64,000 nt of DNA, taken from assembly GCA_963841455.1 (NCBI GenBank), contig CAWJCU010000017.1:62001-126000 (forward strand), read 5' to 3'. Shown here piece by piece: positions 8,084-17,686 of this stretch (position 1 is its first letter; the number at the start of each line of letters is the position of its first letter). Both the position numbers and the translations under genes were made by a program. Source of the stretch: JAWVFM01 sp963841455 (GTDB lineage: Bacteria > Actinomycetota > Thermoleophilia > Solirubrobacterales > 70-9). The notes under the pieces were generated by a model, which ran no database searches, was not told the DNA's origin, and saw only the letters and a program-made list of their open reading frames with translations.

Positions 8084-9003
8084 GGCGCGGCGGGCGCCAG
8101 TCGCGGCGGCGGGTGCCCGCGCAGGTACTCCTCGCTCGCCATCGCGCGCCCACCCGCCGGCTTCACCTCGACGAGCTCGAGAACGCCCTCCGCGCACCCC
8201 ATGAGCAGCCGGCCCTCGACCTCGGCCACCTCGCCCGTGGCGACGTCGCCATCAGGCAACCTCGCCCTTTCCACGCCGAGTCGCTCGCCTCCCTCGAGCT
8301 CGAGGTAGGAGCCGATGTGTGGATGCAGAGCGCGAACCGTTCGCTCGAGCTCGATCGCCGTGCGCCCCAGCTCGAGGCGTCGCTCGGCCGGGTCGATCTT
8401 GGCCGCGTAGGTCGCGGCCGCGTCGTCCTGCTCGGTGAGCTCGAGCCCTCCCGCCGAGCGCCGGTCGAGCGCCTCGATGGCGAGCGCGCCCGAACGGGGC
8501 GCCAGTCGCTCGACCAGCGTCCCGTAGTCATCGTCGGGCTCGATCGCGACCGGCTCGGCCAGCGCCACGGGCCCGGAGTCGAGGCCCGCCTCCACCAGCG
8601 CGATCGAGACGCCGGTGCGGCTGTCGCCGGCCATGATCGCCCGCTCGATCGGGGCGGCGCCGCGCCACCGCGGAAGCAGCGAGGGATGGACGTTGAGCAT
8701 CTCGAGCTCACTCAGCAGCGGCTCGCGTATGAGCTGGCCGAAGGCGCAGACGACCCCGATCTCGGCGCCGGACGCCGCGATCGCGGCGCGCGAGCCCTCG
8801 AGGTTGACGCTCTCGGTCTGGTGAAGCTCGATGCCGAGCTCGACGGCGGCAGCGGCGGCCGGGGGCTTGGCGAGCCGTCGCCCGCGGCCACGCGGGCGAT
8901 CGGGCGGAGTGATCACGAGCGCCGGGCGATGGGCCGGCGAGGAGGACAGATCCTCGAGCACGGCGACCGCGAACGCGGTCGTCCCGAGGAAGGCGAGCCT
9001 CAC
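8080..9003 (-). CDS. fmt: Methionyl-tRNA formyltransferase
   Basis: Formylates initiator Met-tRNA with 10-formyl-THF. The 307-residue protein contains LAFLGTTAFAV at the N-terminus, VVCAFGQLI, LNVHPSLLPRWRGAAPI (catalytic Asn/His region) and the GVSIALVEAGLDSGP loop, followed by a C-terminal OB-like domain. GTG 9003 overlaps the def stop as GTGA, and its own stop overlaps the rsmB start as GTGA. Partner of def just upstream, which later removes the formyl group from proteins. No frameshift is seen inside this gene. Confidence 0.94.
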   Translation of the reverse strand: MRLAFLGTTAFAVAVLEDLSSSPAHRPALVITPPDRPRGRGRRLAKPPAAAAAVELGIELHQTESVNLEGSRAAIAASGAEIGVVCAFGQLIREPLLSELEMLNVHPSLLPRWRGAAPIERAIMAGDSRTGVSIALVEAGLDSGPVALAEPVAIEPDDDYGTLVERLAPRSGALAIEALDRRSAGGLELTEQDDAAATYAAKIDPAERRLELGRTAIELERTVRALHPHIGSYLELEGGERLGVERARLPDGDVATGEVAEVEGRLLMGCAEGVLELVEVKPAGGRAMASEEYLRGHPPPRLAPAAP

Positions 9004-9637
9004 CCGTCCACGTCGCTCGAGGATGCCTCGTCGTCGCGGGGAGGCGCGTAGCTCGTGCCCTCTCGCAGCGCGCGGAGCGCCGCCTTGCGCTGGTCGCGGC
9101 TCGTGCGGTCGAGGATCAGCACGCCGTCGAGGTGGTCGACCTCGTGCTGGAGCACGCGCGCCTCGAGACCGGATGCCTCCAGAAGCATCGGCTCGCCCTG
9201 CAGGTCGAGGCCTCGGACCCTCGCGTGCAGAGGCCGCTCGACGTCGACCGCGACGCCCGGGGAGGCTCAGGCAGCCCTCCTCCGCGACGACGAGGTCGCC
9301 TGAGAGCCACTCGATCTCGGGGTTCACGAGGGCGGTGGGAGTCGCCTCGGCACCGGCCTGGAAGACCAGCAGGCGGCGCATGATGCCGAGCTGGGTCGCC
9401 GCGAGGCCGACGCCGATCGCGTCGCTCATGATCGCGATCATCCTGCGCGCGTCGGCCGCGAGCTCCTCGTCGAACTCGCCACCTCCGACGCGCGGGAGCG
9501 CAGCGCCGGATCGCCGAACGACCTGACCTCGGCGAGCGCGGGGCGCGCCGTGCGCGCTGCTCCTCGCTCAGCTCCTCTCGGTCCCGCTCGGCGCCGTTCT
9601 CGGCCGGCTCGGTCGCCTCCGTCGTCTCCTCGCTCAC
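9000..9637 (-). CDS. def: Peptide deformylase, frame broken twice
   Basis: Metalloenzyme removing the N-formyl group from nascent proteins. All three motifs are present but in different frames: GVGLAATQ (motif 1) and EGCLSLPG (motif 2) share one frame, HEVDH (motif 3) is in another, and the acidic N-terminal extension starting at GTG 9637 is in a third. The breaks lie near 9540 and 9265. As def is normally essential, these are probably sequence errors. The N-terminal extension of about 35 Glu-rich residues before the catalytic domain is longer than in typical deformylases. Confidence 0.85.
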
Positions 9638-9659
9638 GCCTTCAAGTCTAAGAGTCTCT

Positions 9660-11859
9660 CTACTGCGGATCCAGGTCCACGGAGAGCGTCGCGTCGCGAA
9701 GCGCGCGGCCCGCCACGGCCGCGTCGAGCGGGTCGCGGATCGCGTCGCCGAGGGTGGCGCTGCTCGGGCCCTTCAGGAGCAGCCGGCGGCGGTGGCGGCC
9801 CCGCAGGCGCCAGCTCGGCGCCGGGCCCAGGAGCTCGACGCCCGCCGGAAGCGCCGCCTCGAGCGCGCCGTGGAGCTCCTGCGCGACGGCCTCGGCGCGC
9901 CCCGGATCGACGGCCGTGAGCTCGATCCGCGCGAGGCTCGCGAACGGCGGATAGCGAAGGTCGCGGCGCCTCGCAAGCTCGGTGTCGAGGAAGCCCGCGG
10001 TATCGTGCCGCGCCGCGTAGGCGATCGGGCGCGCCGCCGGGGCGAGGGTCTGCACGAGCACCGTCCCGCCACGCTCGCCCCGGCCCGTGCGGCCGGCGAG
10101 CTGCTCCAGGAGCGCGAACGTGCGCTCCTCGGCGCGGAAGTCCGGGAAGCGAAGCGCGGCATCCGCGTCGATGACGACGCCAAGCACCACGTCGGGGAAG
10201 TCATGGCCCTTCGCCACCATCTGAGTGCCGACGAGCACGGCCGACTCCGCTTCGTCGAAGCGCCGGAGGATCTCGACGTGCGCGCCGCGCCGATCCGCAG
10301 CGTCGGAGTCCAGCCTCAGCACGGGCACCGACCCCGCGGCGCGGGCGACGTCTTCAGCGATCCGCTCGCTGCCGGCTCCCACCTCCGCGACGGCCACCGA
10401 GCCGCAATCCGGGCACTCACCGGGCACGCGTTGGGCGTGGCCGCAGTGGTGGCAGCGGAGGGCGCCCGCGGCCCGGTGAAGCACCAGCGAGACGTCGCAG
10501 TTGGGGCATCGCCACGCGCGGCCGCAGTCGCGGCAGGCGAGGTGGGGCGCGAACCCCCGCCGGTTGATCGAGCACGATCGCCTTGCCGCCATCGCGCTCG
10601 AGGCGCGCGAGGGCGCGCAACCGTGCGCTCGTGGAGCGGCCCCTCGCCGCCGGGTCGCCCGCGCATGTCGAGAACCTCCACCGCGGGCATCGCGCCTCCG
10701 GTCGCGCGCGCCGGCAGCTCGATCCGCTCGAAGCCCAGCCAGCTCTCGGGTCGCGGCGTCGCGCTCCCGGCGATGAGGGCCGCGCCCGCGTGCGCCGCCC
10801 GATGTCGGGCCACCTCCCGAGCGTCGTACCGCGGGTCGCCCTCCTGCTTGTAGGAGGCCTCGTGCTCCTCGTCGATGACGACGAGCCCGAGGTCGCTCAC
10901 GGGGGCGAAGATCGCCGAGCGCGGGCCAACGCAGATCCGCGCAGCCCCCGATGCGAGCCGACGCCACTCGTCGAACCGCTCGCCGGCCCCCAGGCCCGAG
11001 TGCAGCACGGCGACCGTCTCGCCGAGTCGCGAGTGGAAGCGGTGAAGCGTCTGCGGAGTGAGCGCGATCTCGGGCACGAGGACGATCGCGGAGCGCCCTC
11101 GCTCGAGCGCCGCCTCGGCGGCCGCGAGGTAGACCTCAGTCTTGCCGGAACCCGGTGACTCCGCAGAGGAGGAACTCGCGCGGCTCCTCACCGTCGAGGG
11201 CCGCGACGGCTCGCCTCGTCGCCTCGGTCTGGGCCGGGTTCAGGCGGACGGTCGCTTCGGCGGGGCGCCGACCGCGGCACCCGCCGGGCGCCGCCGGCGC
11301 TCCTCGTCGACGAGCTCCACGAGGCCGCGGCGCTCGAGCCGCCCAAGGACGTCGGCGCCCGCGCCCGCCGCGGCGAGCTCGCGGGCTGAAGCGCGGCTCT
11401 CCCCAGCCTTCGCGAGGAGCGAAGAGCGCCGCGAGCTGACGGGCGCCCAGGCGCTCCGCGTCAGGCAGCGCCGCCCGCCCCGCGTCCGGTCAGCCGCGCC
11501 CAGCGCTCGCGCGCCGGCTTCGGTCGCCTGCGGCTCGAGGTCGTGCCCGGGCGGCAGGACGAGGCCGAGCCCGCGGGCGGGCGTTGAGCAGTACTCGCGC
11601 CCGACCCAGAGGCCGAGGCGCACCAGACTCCGGAGGCGCACCGGCCTCGAGGGCCGCGATCGGCTCCGCGAGGCGCTCCGGCGGCAGCTCACTGCGCTCC
11701 GCGAGGCTCAACGACCACCCCGAGCACGCGGCGGCGCCCGAAGGGCACCTCGAGCACCGAGCCGACCCGGACCGAGTCGAGCTCGGCCGGCAGGCGGTAG
11801 TCGAACGGCCCGCGAAGCGCGCGGGCGGTCGTCAGCGGCTCGACCCTGGCGATGGACAT
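9660..11859 (-). CDS. priA: Primosomal protein N' (PriA) helicase, frame broken several times
   Basis: DNA helicase that restarts stalled replication forks. Pieces found in order: the N-terminal 3'-DNA-binding domain from ATG 11859 (RVEPLTTARALRGPFDYRLP); Walker A at about 11150 (SGKTEVYL, frame changes just before Ser); the DEEH box (VVIDEEHEASYKQ); the zinc-binding ribbons (CRDCGRAWRCPNC, CHHCGH, CPDC); and C-terminal helicase motifs (GTQMVAKGHDFP, QLAGRTGRGERGG). At least four single-base shifts are needed, for example an extra base in ACCGGGTTCC near 11150 and others near 10570 and 10620. Total span (about 733 codons) fits the family. The N-terminal third is poorly readable. Confidence 0.85.
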
Positions 11860-11905
11860 CACTTGCGGACGCCTACGGCGTCCTTACACGCTTCTTTCGG
11901 AGCGA
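11860..11905 (+). repeat. Dispersed hairpin repeat, copy 2
   Basis: A perfect 7-bp hairpin GGACGCC-TAC-GGCGTCC (11867-11883) is followed by TTACACGCTTCTTTCGG (11884-11900), closely matching the tail of the copy at 4547-4600. The stems differ (GGGCGGC versus GGACGCC) yet both remain fully paired. The priA start codon lies at the left edge of the element. The rest of the gap to the PH-domain gene (about 11906-12017) shows nothing I can name. Confidence 0.65.
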
Positions 11906-12017
11906 CGATCCTCATCAAACACACCTCGAAAGCTACGGTCCGAGCCGGACGGTTGCGCTCGCGGCCGCGCGGGATATGCTTCGGCCCGTGGCGCGCTCAT
12001 TGGGCCCGGGGAGCAGG

Positions 12018-12529
12018 TGATGTTCGAGGGTCATCCGTCCTGGCGGGCGATCCTCGACTTCTATCTCAAGGGGCTGCTGGTGGTGCTCGTCGCGGCGGCG
12101 ATCGCCGCCGGCATCACCACCGTCGCGGCGAAGGACTCGCGCACCAGCACGGTGGTGATCGTCGCCGTCGTCGGCGTCGCGCTCGTGATCCTCGTCGGGT
12201 TCATCAAGCGCGTCACGACCCACTACACGATCACCAACAAGCGGCTCCGGATCCAGCGCGGGCATCATCAGCCGCGAGATCCAGGAGACGCGCCTCGAGC
12301 GGGTCCAGAACGTGAACTTCACCCAGGGCGTCTTTCAGCGGATGCTCCAGATCGGCGACGTCGACTTCGACACCGCGGGCGGCGACGACTACAACTTCGT
12401 CTTCGCCGGCGTCGCCCAGCCCGACCAGGTCGTCCAGCAGGTCGACCGGGCCACCCAGGCGGGCGCCGCGGGATCGCACGGGCTCGGCGAGCCCCGAGGG
12501 CACTCCGCCCCCCGCGCAGCAGTACCTAG
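12018..12529 (+). CDS. Membrane protein with bacterial PH domain (YdbS/DUF304-like), frame broken
   Basis: Starts near GTG 12018 (or slightly upstream; a shift in GGGCCCGGGG blocks a longer frame). Two hydrophobic segments are visible (FYLKGLLVVLVAAAIAAG and VVIVAVVGVALVILVG), then the PH-like core HYTITNKRLRIQRG. After a frameshift near 12261 it continues with IISREIQETRLERVQNV and FQRMLQIGDVDFDTAG. This matches small PH-domain membrane proteins of unknown role. The C-terminus after DQVVQQVDRATQ is not resolved because the frame is again uncertain; the end given is the first plausible stop and lies against the end of the minus-strand lipoprotein gene. Confidence 0.65.
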
Positions 12530-13071
12530 GCCGGTCGACCGCTCGGCCCGCGCCGCGCCGGCGGCTCGAGGACGATCCTGTCGTCGCGCAGCCGAAGCTT
12601 CCCGCGGATGCCCGTCGCGCCGACGAAGCGGATCTCCGCGTCTCCCTGCATCCTCGCGGCGCGCGTTGCCGAGCGGCGCGTCGACGATCCGCAGCGGGCC
12701 CGAGCCGATGACCTTGACCAGCTCCCGTGCTGAGCCCCCGCCCGCCGTTCGGGCCGCGGAAGATCCCGAGCACGCCCACCGTGTGGTCGACCCCCTCGGC
12801 GCCGGCGTCGACCTCCGTGAAGCGGCGCGGGCTCGAGGTGCGCCAGGCGTTGACGATCGGGGCGAGCACGTCGCGCGAGAAGAAGCCCTGAGGGTTGGGG
12901 TCGATCTCGCCCGGGATCGAGTCGTGCCTGGGGCTCGACGGCGACGAGGCGCCGCGTTCGGGCCGACCGCCGGTCGAGCCGCGGCGCGCCGCCCCCGCCC
13001 GAGCCGCAGGCCGGCCAGCGCCGCGCACGCGAGCGCCGCGAGGCCGCCGACTCGCGACGCGCGGCCCTCAC
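12526..13071 (-). CDS. Putative lipoprotein of unknown function, frame broken
   Basis: GTG 13071 overlaps the stop of the upstream exported protein gene as GTGA. Allowing for a frameshift, the start reads as a hydrophobic stretch LAALACAALAG followed by Cys and GSGGGG, which is a lipobox with a flexible linker. Further on it has IPGEIDPNPQGFFSRDVLAP, a segment rich in VGVLGIFRGPNG, and a C-terminus DAEIRFVGATGIRGKLRL. At least two more shifts are needed. About 180 residues in all. I do not recognise the family. Probably co-expressed with the exported protein gene upstream. Confidence 0.5.
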   Translation of the reverse strand: MRAARRESAASRRSRARRWPACGSGGGGAPRLDRRSARTRRLVAVEPQARLDPGRDRPQPSGLLLARRARPDRQRLAHLEPAPLHGGRRRRRGGRPHGGRARDLPRPERRAGAQHGSWSRSSARARCGSSTRRSATRAARMQGDAEIRFVGATGIRGKLRLRDDRIVLEPPARRGPSGRPA

Positions 13072-14335
13072 TCGGGGAACACCACCAGGATCCGGCCGAC
13101 GCCCGCCTTCGTCTTGGTCGCGAAGGATCCGCCAGCTCTGGGCCGGGGTGTAGTCGGCGCTCTTCTCGCCGCTGGCTCCGGCGAACGCGTGGATGTCGCA
13201 GGCCTTCGCCGCGGCCGTCCAGTCCTCGGCCTGGTCGAGCGGCGGCCCGTAGTAGATCTCCGGCACGGCCCGCCGCCCCGGGCCGGACGCGACCGCGCAG
13301 ATGTCGCGCCGCAGGCTCCAGCCGTTCGTGCATTTGTCGCCGCTGCACGGCGCGGTGCCGACGTCGTAGTACGGCCGGCCGAGCTTGGGGACGGAGACCG
13401 CGCCGGCCGACGAGCGAGACGCTCACCTTCGGTGGGGCGATCAGGTCGTAACCCGGGCTCGATGTCGCCGCCCACGGCCGCGGTCTCGTGCGAGTCGAGC
13501 TGGAGCCCTCGGAGCGTGAGCGCCTGGCGGCGGCCCGCCTCGTGAGCCGTCTTCGCGGTGAGCGCCTGGTCGCCGTTCCCGCCCGCCCCCAGGAGCGCGT
13601 TGCTGGCCGCGTAGACGATCGTGACCGAGCCCCCGCGGCGGTGGTCGTGGAAGCCGCGCGCCGCAGCGTCGAGCGCCCGGTGGACCTCCTGGTCGCTGAA
13701 GAACGTGCCGCCTCGAAGGCGGACGCCGTAGGTGCCCCTGTGCAGCCGCGCGGCGCCGAAGTCGAGGACCAGGAGGCCGTGCCCGGACCTTCTGCGCCCG
13801 GGCGAAGGTCGCGGCGTCCTGGTAGGCCTGCTTGCGAAGCTGCTGCGCGTTCGAGGCCGTGATGTAGAACGCCGGCCCCGGAGCTGGGCGCGCCGCTCCC
13901 CTGCCCGCGCGGGACCGCTTCGACGTGGATCACCTTGCGCGCGAGCGCGCCACGCTCGTCGGCTCGCCTCGATGACGACCCGCCTGTGGCCGGTTCCGAA
14001 GCGGTGCCGGGTGTAGGTGAAATGGAGCGTTGCCGATCGCGGGCACGATCGGCCGGCAGCGCGGGTGCGCCTCTGCGACGCGCTTGCCGGCGACGGAGAC
14101 CGAGATCCGGGCGACCCCGCCGCCACCGCCGTGCGCGGTCGCCAGGATCCGCGCGTCGGCGCTCTCGGCGCGAAGGGCCCGGCGGTCGAAGTCGGCCAGC
14201 CGCCCGGTGACGAAGAGCCGCGGTGCCGTGCCGCGGGACTCGGCCTCGGCGCCGCTCGCAGTGCCGCACCGACGCCCGCCGCAGCGAGCCGCCGGCGAGC
14301 GCGGCGACGCCGCCGCGAGCGCCTCGTGAGGTTTC
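13068..14335 (-). CDS. Large exported or surface protein of unknown function, frame broken
   Basis: A gene downstream of metK spread over at least four frame segments. Readable pieces include RLFVTGRLADFDRRALRAES and VARISVSVAGKRVAEAHPRC near the N-terminus. Then come FYITASNAQQLRKQAYQDAA, GLLVLDFGAARLHRGTYGVR, GGSVTIVYAASNALLGAGG and QLDSHETAAVGGDIEPGYDL. Near the C-terminus is YYDVGTAPCSGDKCTNGWSL, with paired Cys, then PEIYYGPPLDQAEDW. The Cys pair, Gly-rich style and neighbouring lipoprotein suggest an extracytoplasmic protein, but the N-terminus is too damaged to confirm a signal peptide. No family recognised; the start is approximate. Confidence 0.45.
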
Positions 14336-14345
14336 CGAGCGGGCG

Positions 14346-15608
14346 TCAGGCCGGCGCGGGCGCCGCGTCCTCGAGGCCCGCCGCGCGTCGCAGCTCGTCG
14401 ACGCGATCGGTCCGCTCCCACGAGAAGTCGTGGTCGGTGCGGCCGAAGTGGCCGTAGGCGGCGGTCTTCTGGTAGATCGGGCGGTGGAGGTCGAGGTACG
14501 AGCGGAAGGCCGCCGGGCGCAGGTCGAAGACCTCCGTCGACGATCCTCGAGATCTGGCTGTCCGGGAGCTTCCCGGTGCCGTAGGTCTGGACCATCAGCG
14601 AGACCGGGTGCGCGACCCCGATCGCGTAGGCGACCTGCACCTCGCAGCGGTCCGCGAGGCCGGCCGCGACCACGTTCTTCGCGGCGTAGCGGGCCGCGTA
14701 GGCGGCCGAGCGGTCCACCTTCGAGGGATCCTTGCCCGAGAAGGCGCCGCCGCCGTGGCGCGCGGCGCCGCCGTAGGTGTCGACGATGATCTTCCGCCCG
14801 GTGAGGCCGGCGTCGCCCATCGGCCCGCCGACGACGAACTTGCCGGTCGGGTTGACGAGGAACTCCTCGAAGCAGCTCCTTCTCGGTGAAGAGCTCCTTG
14901 TACTCCTCGTGGAGGACCGGCTCGACCACGTGCTCCCAGAGGTCGTTCTTGATCAGCGTCTCGCCGTCGATGCCGTCCTTGTGCTGGGTCGAGATGAGGA
15001 GCTTCGTGATCTCCACCGGCCGGTCGTTCTCGTAGCGGACGGTCACCTGGGTCTTGCCGTCCGGACGCAGGTAGGGCACGACGTCGGCCTTCCGGACCTC
15101 GGCCAGGCGGCGGGCGAGCGTGTGCGCGACCTGGATCGGCATCGGCATCAGGGCCCGCGTCTCCCGCGTCGCGTAGCCGAACATCATCCCCTGGTCGCCG
15201 GCGCCCGGCCCTGTCGAGCTCGTCCTCGTCGTTCGGGTCGGTTCGTGCCTCGTAGGCCGTATCGACGCCCTGGGCGATGTCGGACGACTGCTCGTCGATG
15301 GCCGTCACGACCGCGCAGGTGTCGGCGTCGAAGCCGTACTTGGCGCGGTCGTAGCCGATGCCGTGGATGGTCTCGCGGACGATCTTCGGGATGTCGACGT
15401 AGGTCTGCGTCGAGATCTCACCCGCCACGACGACGAGGCCGGTGTTGACGAGGCACTCGCAGGCGACGCGGCCGTCCGGGTCGTCGCGCATGACCGCGTC
15501 GAGGACGCCGTCCGACAGCTGGTCGCAGATCTTGTCGGGGTGGCCCTCGGTCACCGATTCCGAGGTGAAGAGGAACTCGTTATCTGAAAGCGCTTGGAGG
15601 TGGCTCAT
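14346..15608 (-). CDS. metK: S-adenosylmethionine synthetase, frame broken about three times
   Basis: Makes S-adenosylmethionine from ATP and methionine. ATG 15608 begins with LFTSESVTEGHPDKICDQ, the family's N-terminal signature. Other marks are QSSDIAQGVD, the hexapeptide GAGDQG (interrupted by a shift near 15215), MMFGYATRE, KFVVGGPMGDAGLTGRK, the P-loop-like GGGAFSGKDPSKVDRSAAY, and a C-terminus YGHFGRTDHDFSWE. Further shifts lie near 14870 and 14540. The gene is essential, so these are probably sequence errors. The ATG lies inside the 3' end of the DUF3352 frame. No SAM riboswitch is visible upstream. Confidence 0.88.
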
Positions 15609-17546
15609 CTGCTCCGTTGGTCGGGGGGCGCGACTGTAGCGAACCGGAACCCACCACAAGCCGGCCATCGGTGTCGAGGTCCCGAGCCGTGGCGGTGACC
15701 GTGAGCCCGAGGCCCTTGAGCTGGTGGAAGTCGCCTGAGAAGGTGGTGTACGCAGGGTCGTTCGCGAGACCGGCCTGCTCGCCGAGACGTCACGAGGCCC
15801 CGCAGGTCCAGGTAGCCGATAAGCGAGGTCGGCGAGCTGAGCCCGTCCGTCGCATCGGCGTAGTTGGGGCTTTCGGCGAGCCCGCCGCGGGCGGCGGCCG
15901 CGACGCCGATCGGGTTCGTCGCAGACGATGAGCTCCGTCCCCACGATCGCGTAACTCAGCTCGACCGCGGGCGAGACGTCGAGGGTCTGGACCTGGACGC
16001 CGGCGATGTCCCTCGTGCGGAAGCCGCGGTGCCCACCCGCCTGCGACGGGCCGAGGGCGTGCGCAAGCGGGGCCTCGAGCCGCACGAGCGTCGCCCGGGC
16101 CGCTTTCGGGTCGATGTCCGTTCCCAGGTAGAGCACGTACGGCGTGCCGCCGGGCGGGGCCGGCTCGAGCGCGAGAGCGCCCTCCTTTCCGAGGGCGGTC
16201 TCGAGATCGCTCGTGATGTTGACTCCCGACGCCTGCTGCGCGCTCTTCACCGCCTCCGTCAGGGCCCGCGCGAGGCCGGGCTCCTGGGTGCTCGCCTGGG
16301 CGAGCAGCGAGGAGATCGCGTGCCCCGGATCGCCGATTCCGAAATAGGCGAGCGTCTTCGCGGGGAGCTTCGCGGCGAGCGTGGGGTCGAAGGTCGGGAA
16401 GGCTGCGAAGAACCCGGGCCTCTCCGAGGCGCGCTTGGGGTCGAGAGCGCTTCGAATCCGCACCTCGAAGCCATCGGGCGCCGCGGCGAGGCCGATCGCG
16501 ACGCCCTTCGTCGAGCTCGGCGCGAAGAACGGCGCCAGGGGCGCCAGCAAGCCGGTCGGACGCCCCGCGACGGCGGCCGCGCCGGCGGAGGAGAGGTAGG
16601 CGTCGGCGACACGCTGGGCCGGGAGCTCGTCGCGGATCGCCGCTGCCGGCGAGTCGCTGAGCGGAGTCGTCCCCTGTGCGCCCGTCTCGACGTCGATCAC
16701 CGCCTCCGTTCCGGCCGTCGTCCCGATGACGAGGAAGCCAGCGACGATCGCAGAGGCGACGCCGCCGCGGCCGCGGACCAGGTGGACTCCGCGGTAGGGG
16801 ATCGTCTCGCTGCCGGCCCCGGCGAGCTGGTGCTGGTAGCGCTCGGCGAGCGCCTGATTCCCCACTCCCAGGAGCTCGACCTCCTGCGGCGCGCCCGCAG
16901 CCGGGAGGAGAGCGAGTGCCGCCTCGTCCCCGAGCCACGGGCGAACGTCCTCCGTGAAGCTCGGGGCGGAGCCCCCCACCGCCGGAACCTGCGCCAGCAG
17001 GCGCTCGCCGATCTGGCTCGAGAGCACCGGCAGGCGGGCGAGGACCGCCGTCGCCTGGCGATATTGGTCGCTGGAGGCGTCGGTGTCCACATGGACGTAG
17101 GCGAGGGCGTCCGCGGGCACGAGGCTCGCCGCGTTGTCGGGCGGGGGGCAGGTATCTCCGCCCGGGAACTGGCACGGCAGCGCGGGCACCGCGAACACCC
17201 ACAGCGCGGCGAGGGCCGCCAGGACGGCGGCGAACAGCGCCACCCGGCGGCGTATGTAGACGTCGAGACCGCCCCATGCCGTCCCGACGGCAGCGGCGAC
17301 GTCGCCGATGGCGAGCCCCAGCTCGCGCCCGACCTCGGCCGCGTAGGAACCGGCGGAGGCCACGGCCCGGCCGATCGCCCGTAGAACCGCACCCAGCCCG
17401 GCCACGATCCCCCCGAGCGCCGCCAGCACGGGCCCGCGCTGGCCGACGGGACGCCTCGTGACCCGCGGGCGCTTCGGTCTGGGCACCCGCCTGCGCCTTA
17501 GGCGCGGCCGGCGCAGGCGCCGCCGCTTCGGGGTCTGAGAGGGCAT
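15580..17546 (-). CDS. DUF3352-type membrane-anchored protein
   Basis: About 650 residues from ATG 17546. It has an Arg/Pro-rich cytoplasmic start, then a helical stretch, one membrane segment (ALFAAVLAALAALWVFAVPAL), and a long extracytoplasmic region opening with VPADALAYVHVDTDASSD, the hallmark of DUF3352. The region repeats the theme of two related halves (LPAKTLAYFGIGDPGHAISS in the second). Frames shift near 15930 and 15780. The readable C-terminus ends at a TAA (15580-15582) inside metK, giving a 29-nt overlap that depends on a CCCCCC run being correct. Role unknown. The preceding gap to der (17547-17686) shows nothing I can identify. Confidence 0.7.
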
Positions 17547-17686
17547 CTCGACATAACTCCGCCGGCTCCTCCCCTTTCGCCAAAACCTCTTGCCCGCGGC
17601 TTCGCCGCCGGAGTTCTCCTCCGCTCCCGCGTCCGGGGCCGGCGGGTCTTCAACCCGGCGTCGCCGCAATCTTGGGAACCGCGGGC

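Noticed and set aside
8080..9441. A single frame covering both peptide deformylase and formyltransferase, suggesting a fusion
   Set aside because: The part after EGCLSLPG is out of frame for deformylase; the HEVDH motif is in another frame, and fmt has its own GTG at 9003. It is a frameshift artefact.
12389..15187. A 932-codon open frame on the minus strand
   Set aside because: It mixes a real metK segment with shadow frames of the exported protein and lipoprotein genes; motifs jump between frames, so it is a product of frameshifts and high GC, not one protein.
17547..17686. Possible tRNA in the gap between der and the DUF3352 gene
   Set aside because: A GGTTGAAGACC-like stretch caught the eye, but no T-arm consensus, acceptor stem or cloverleaf can be formed.
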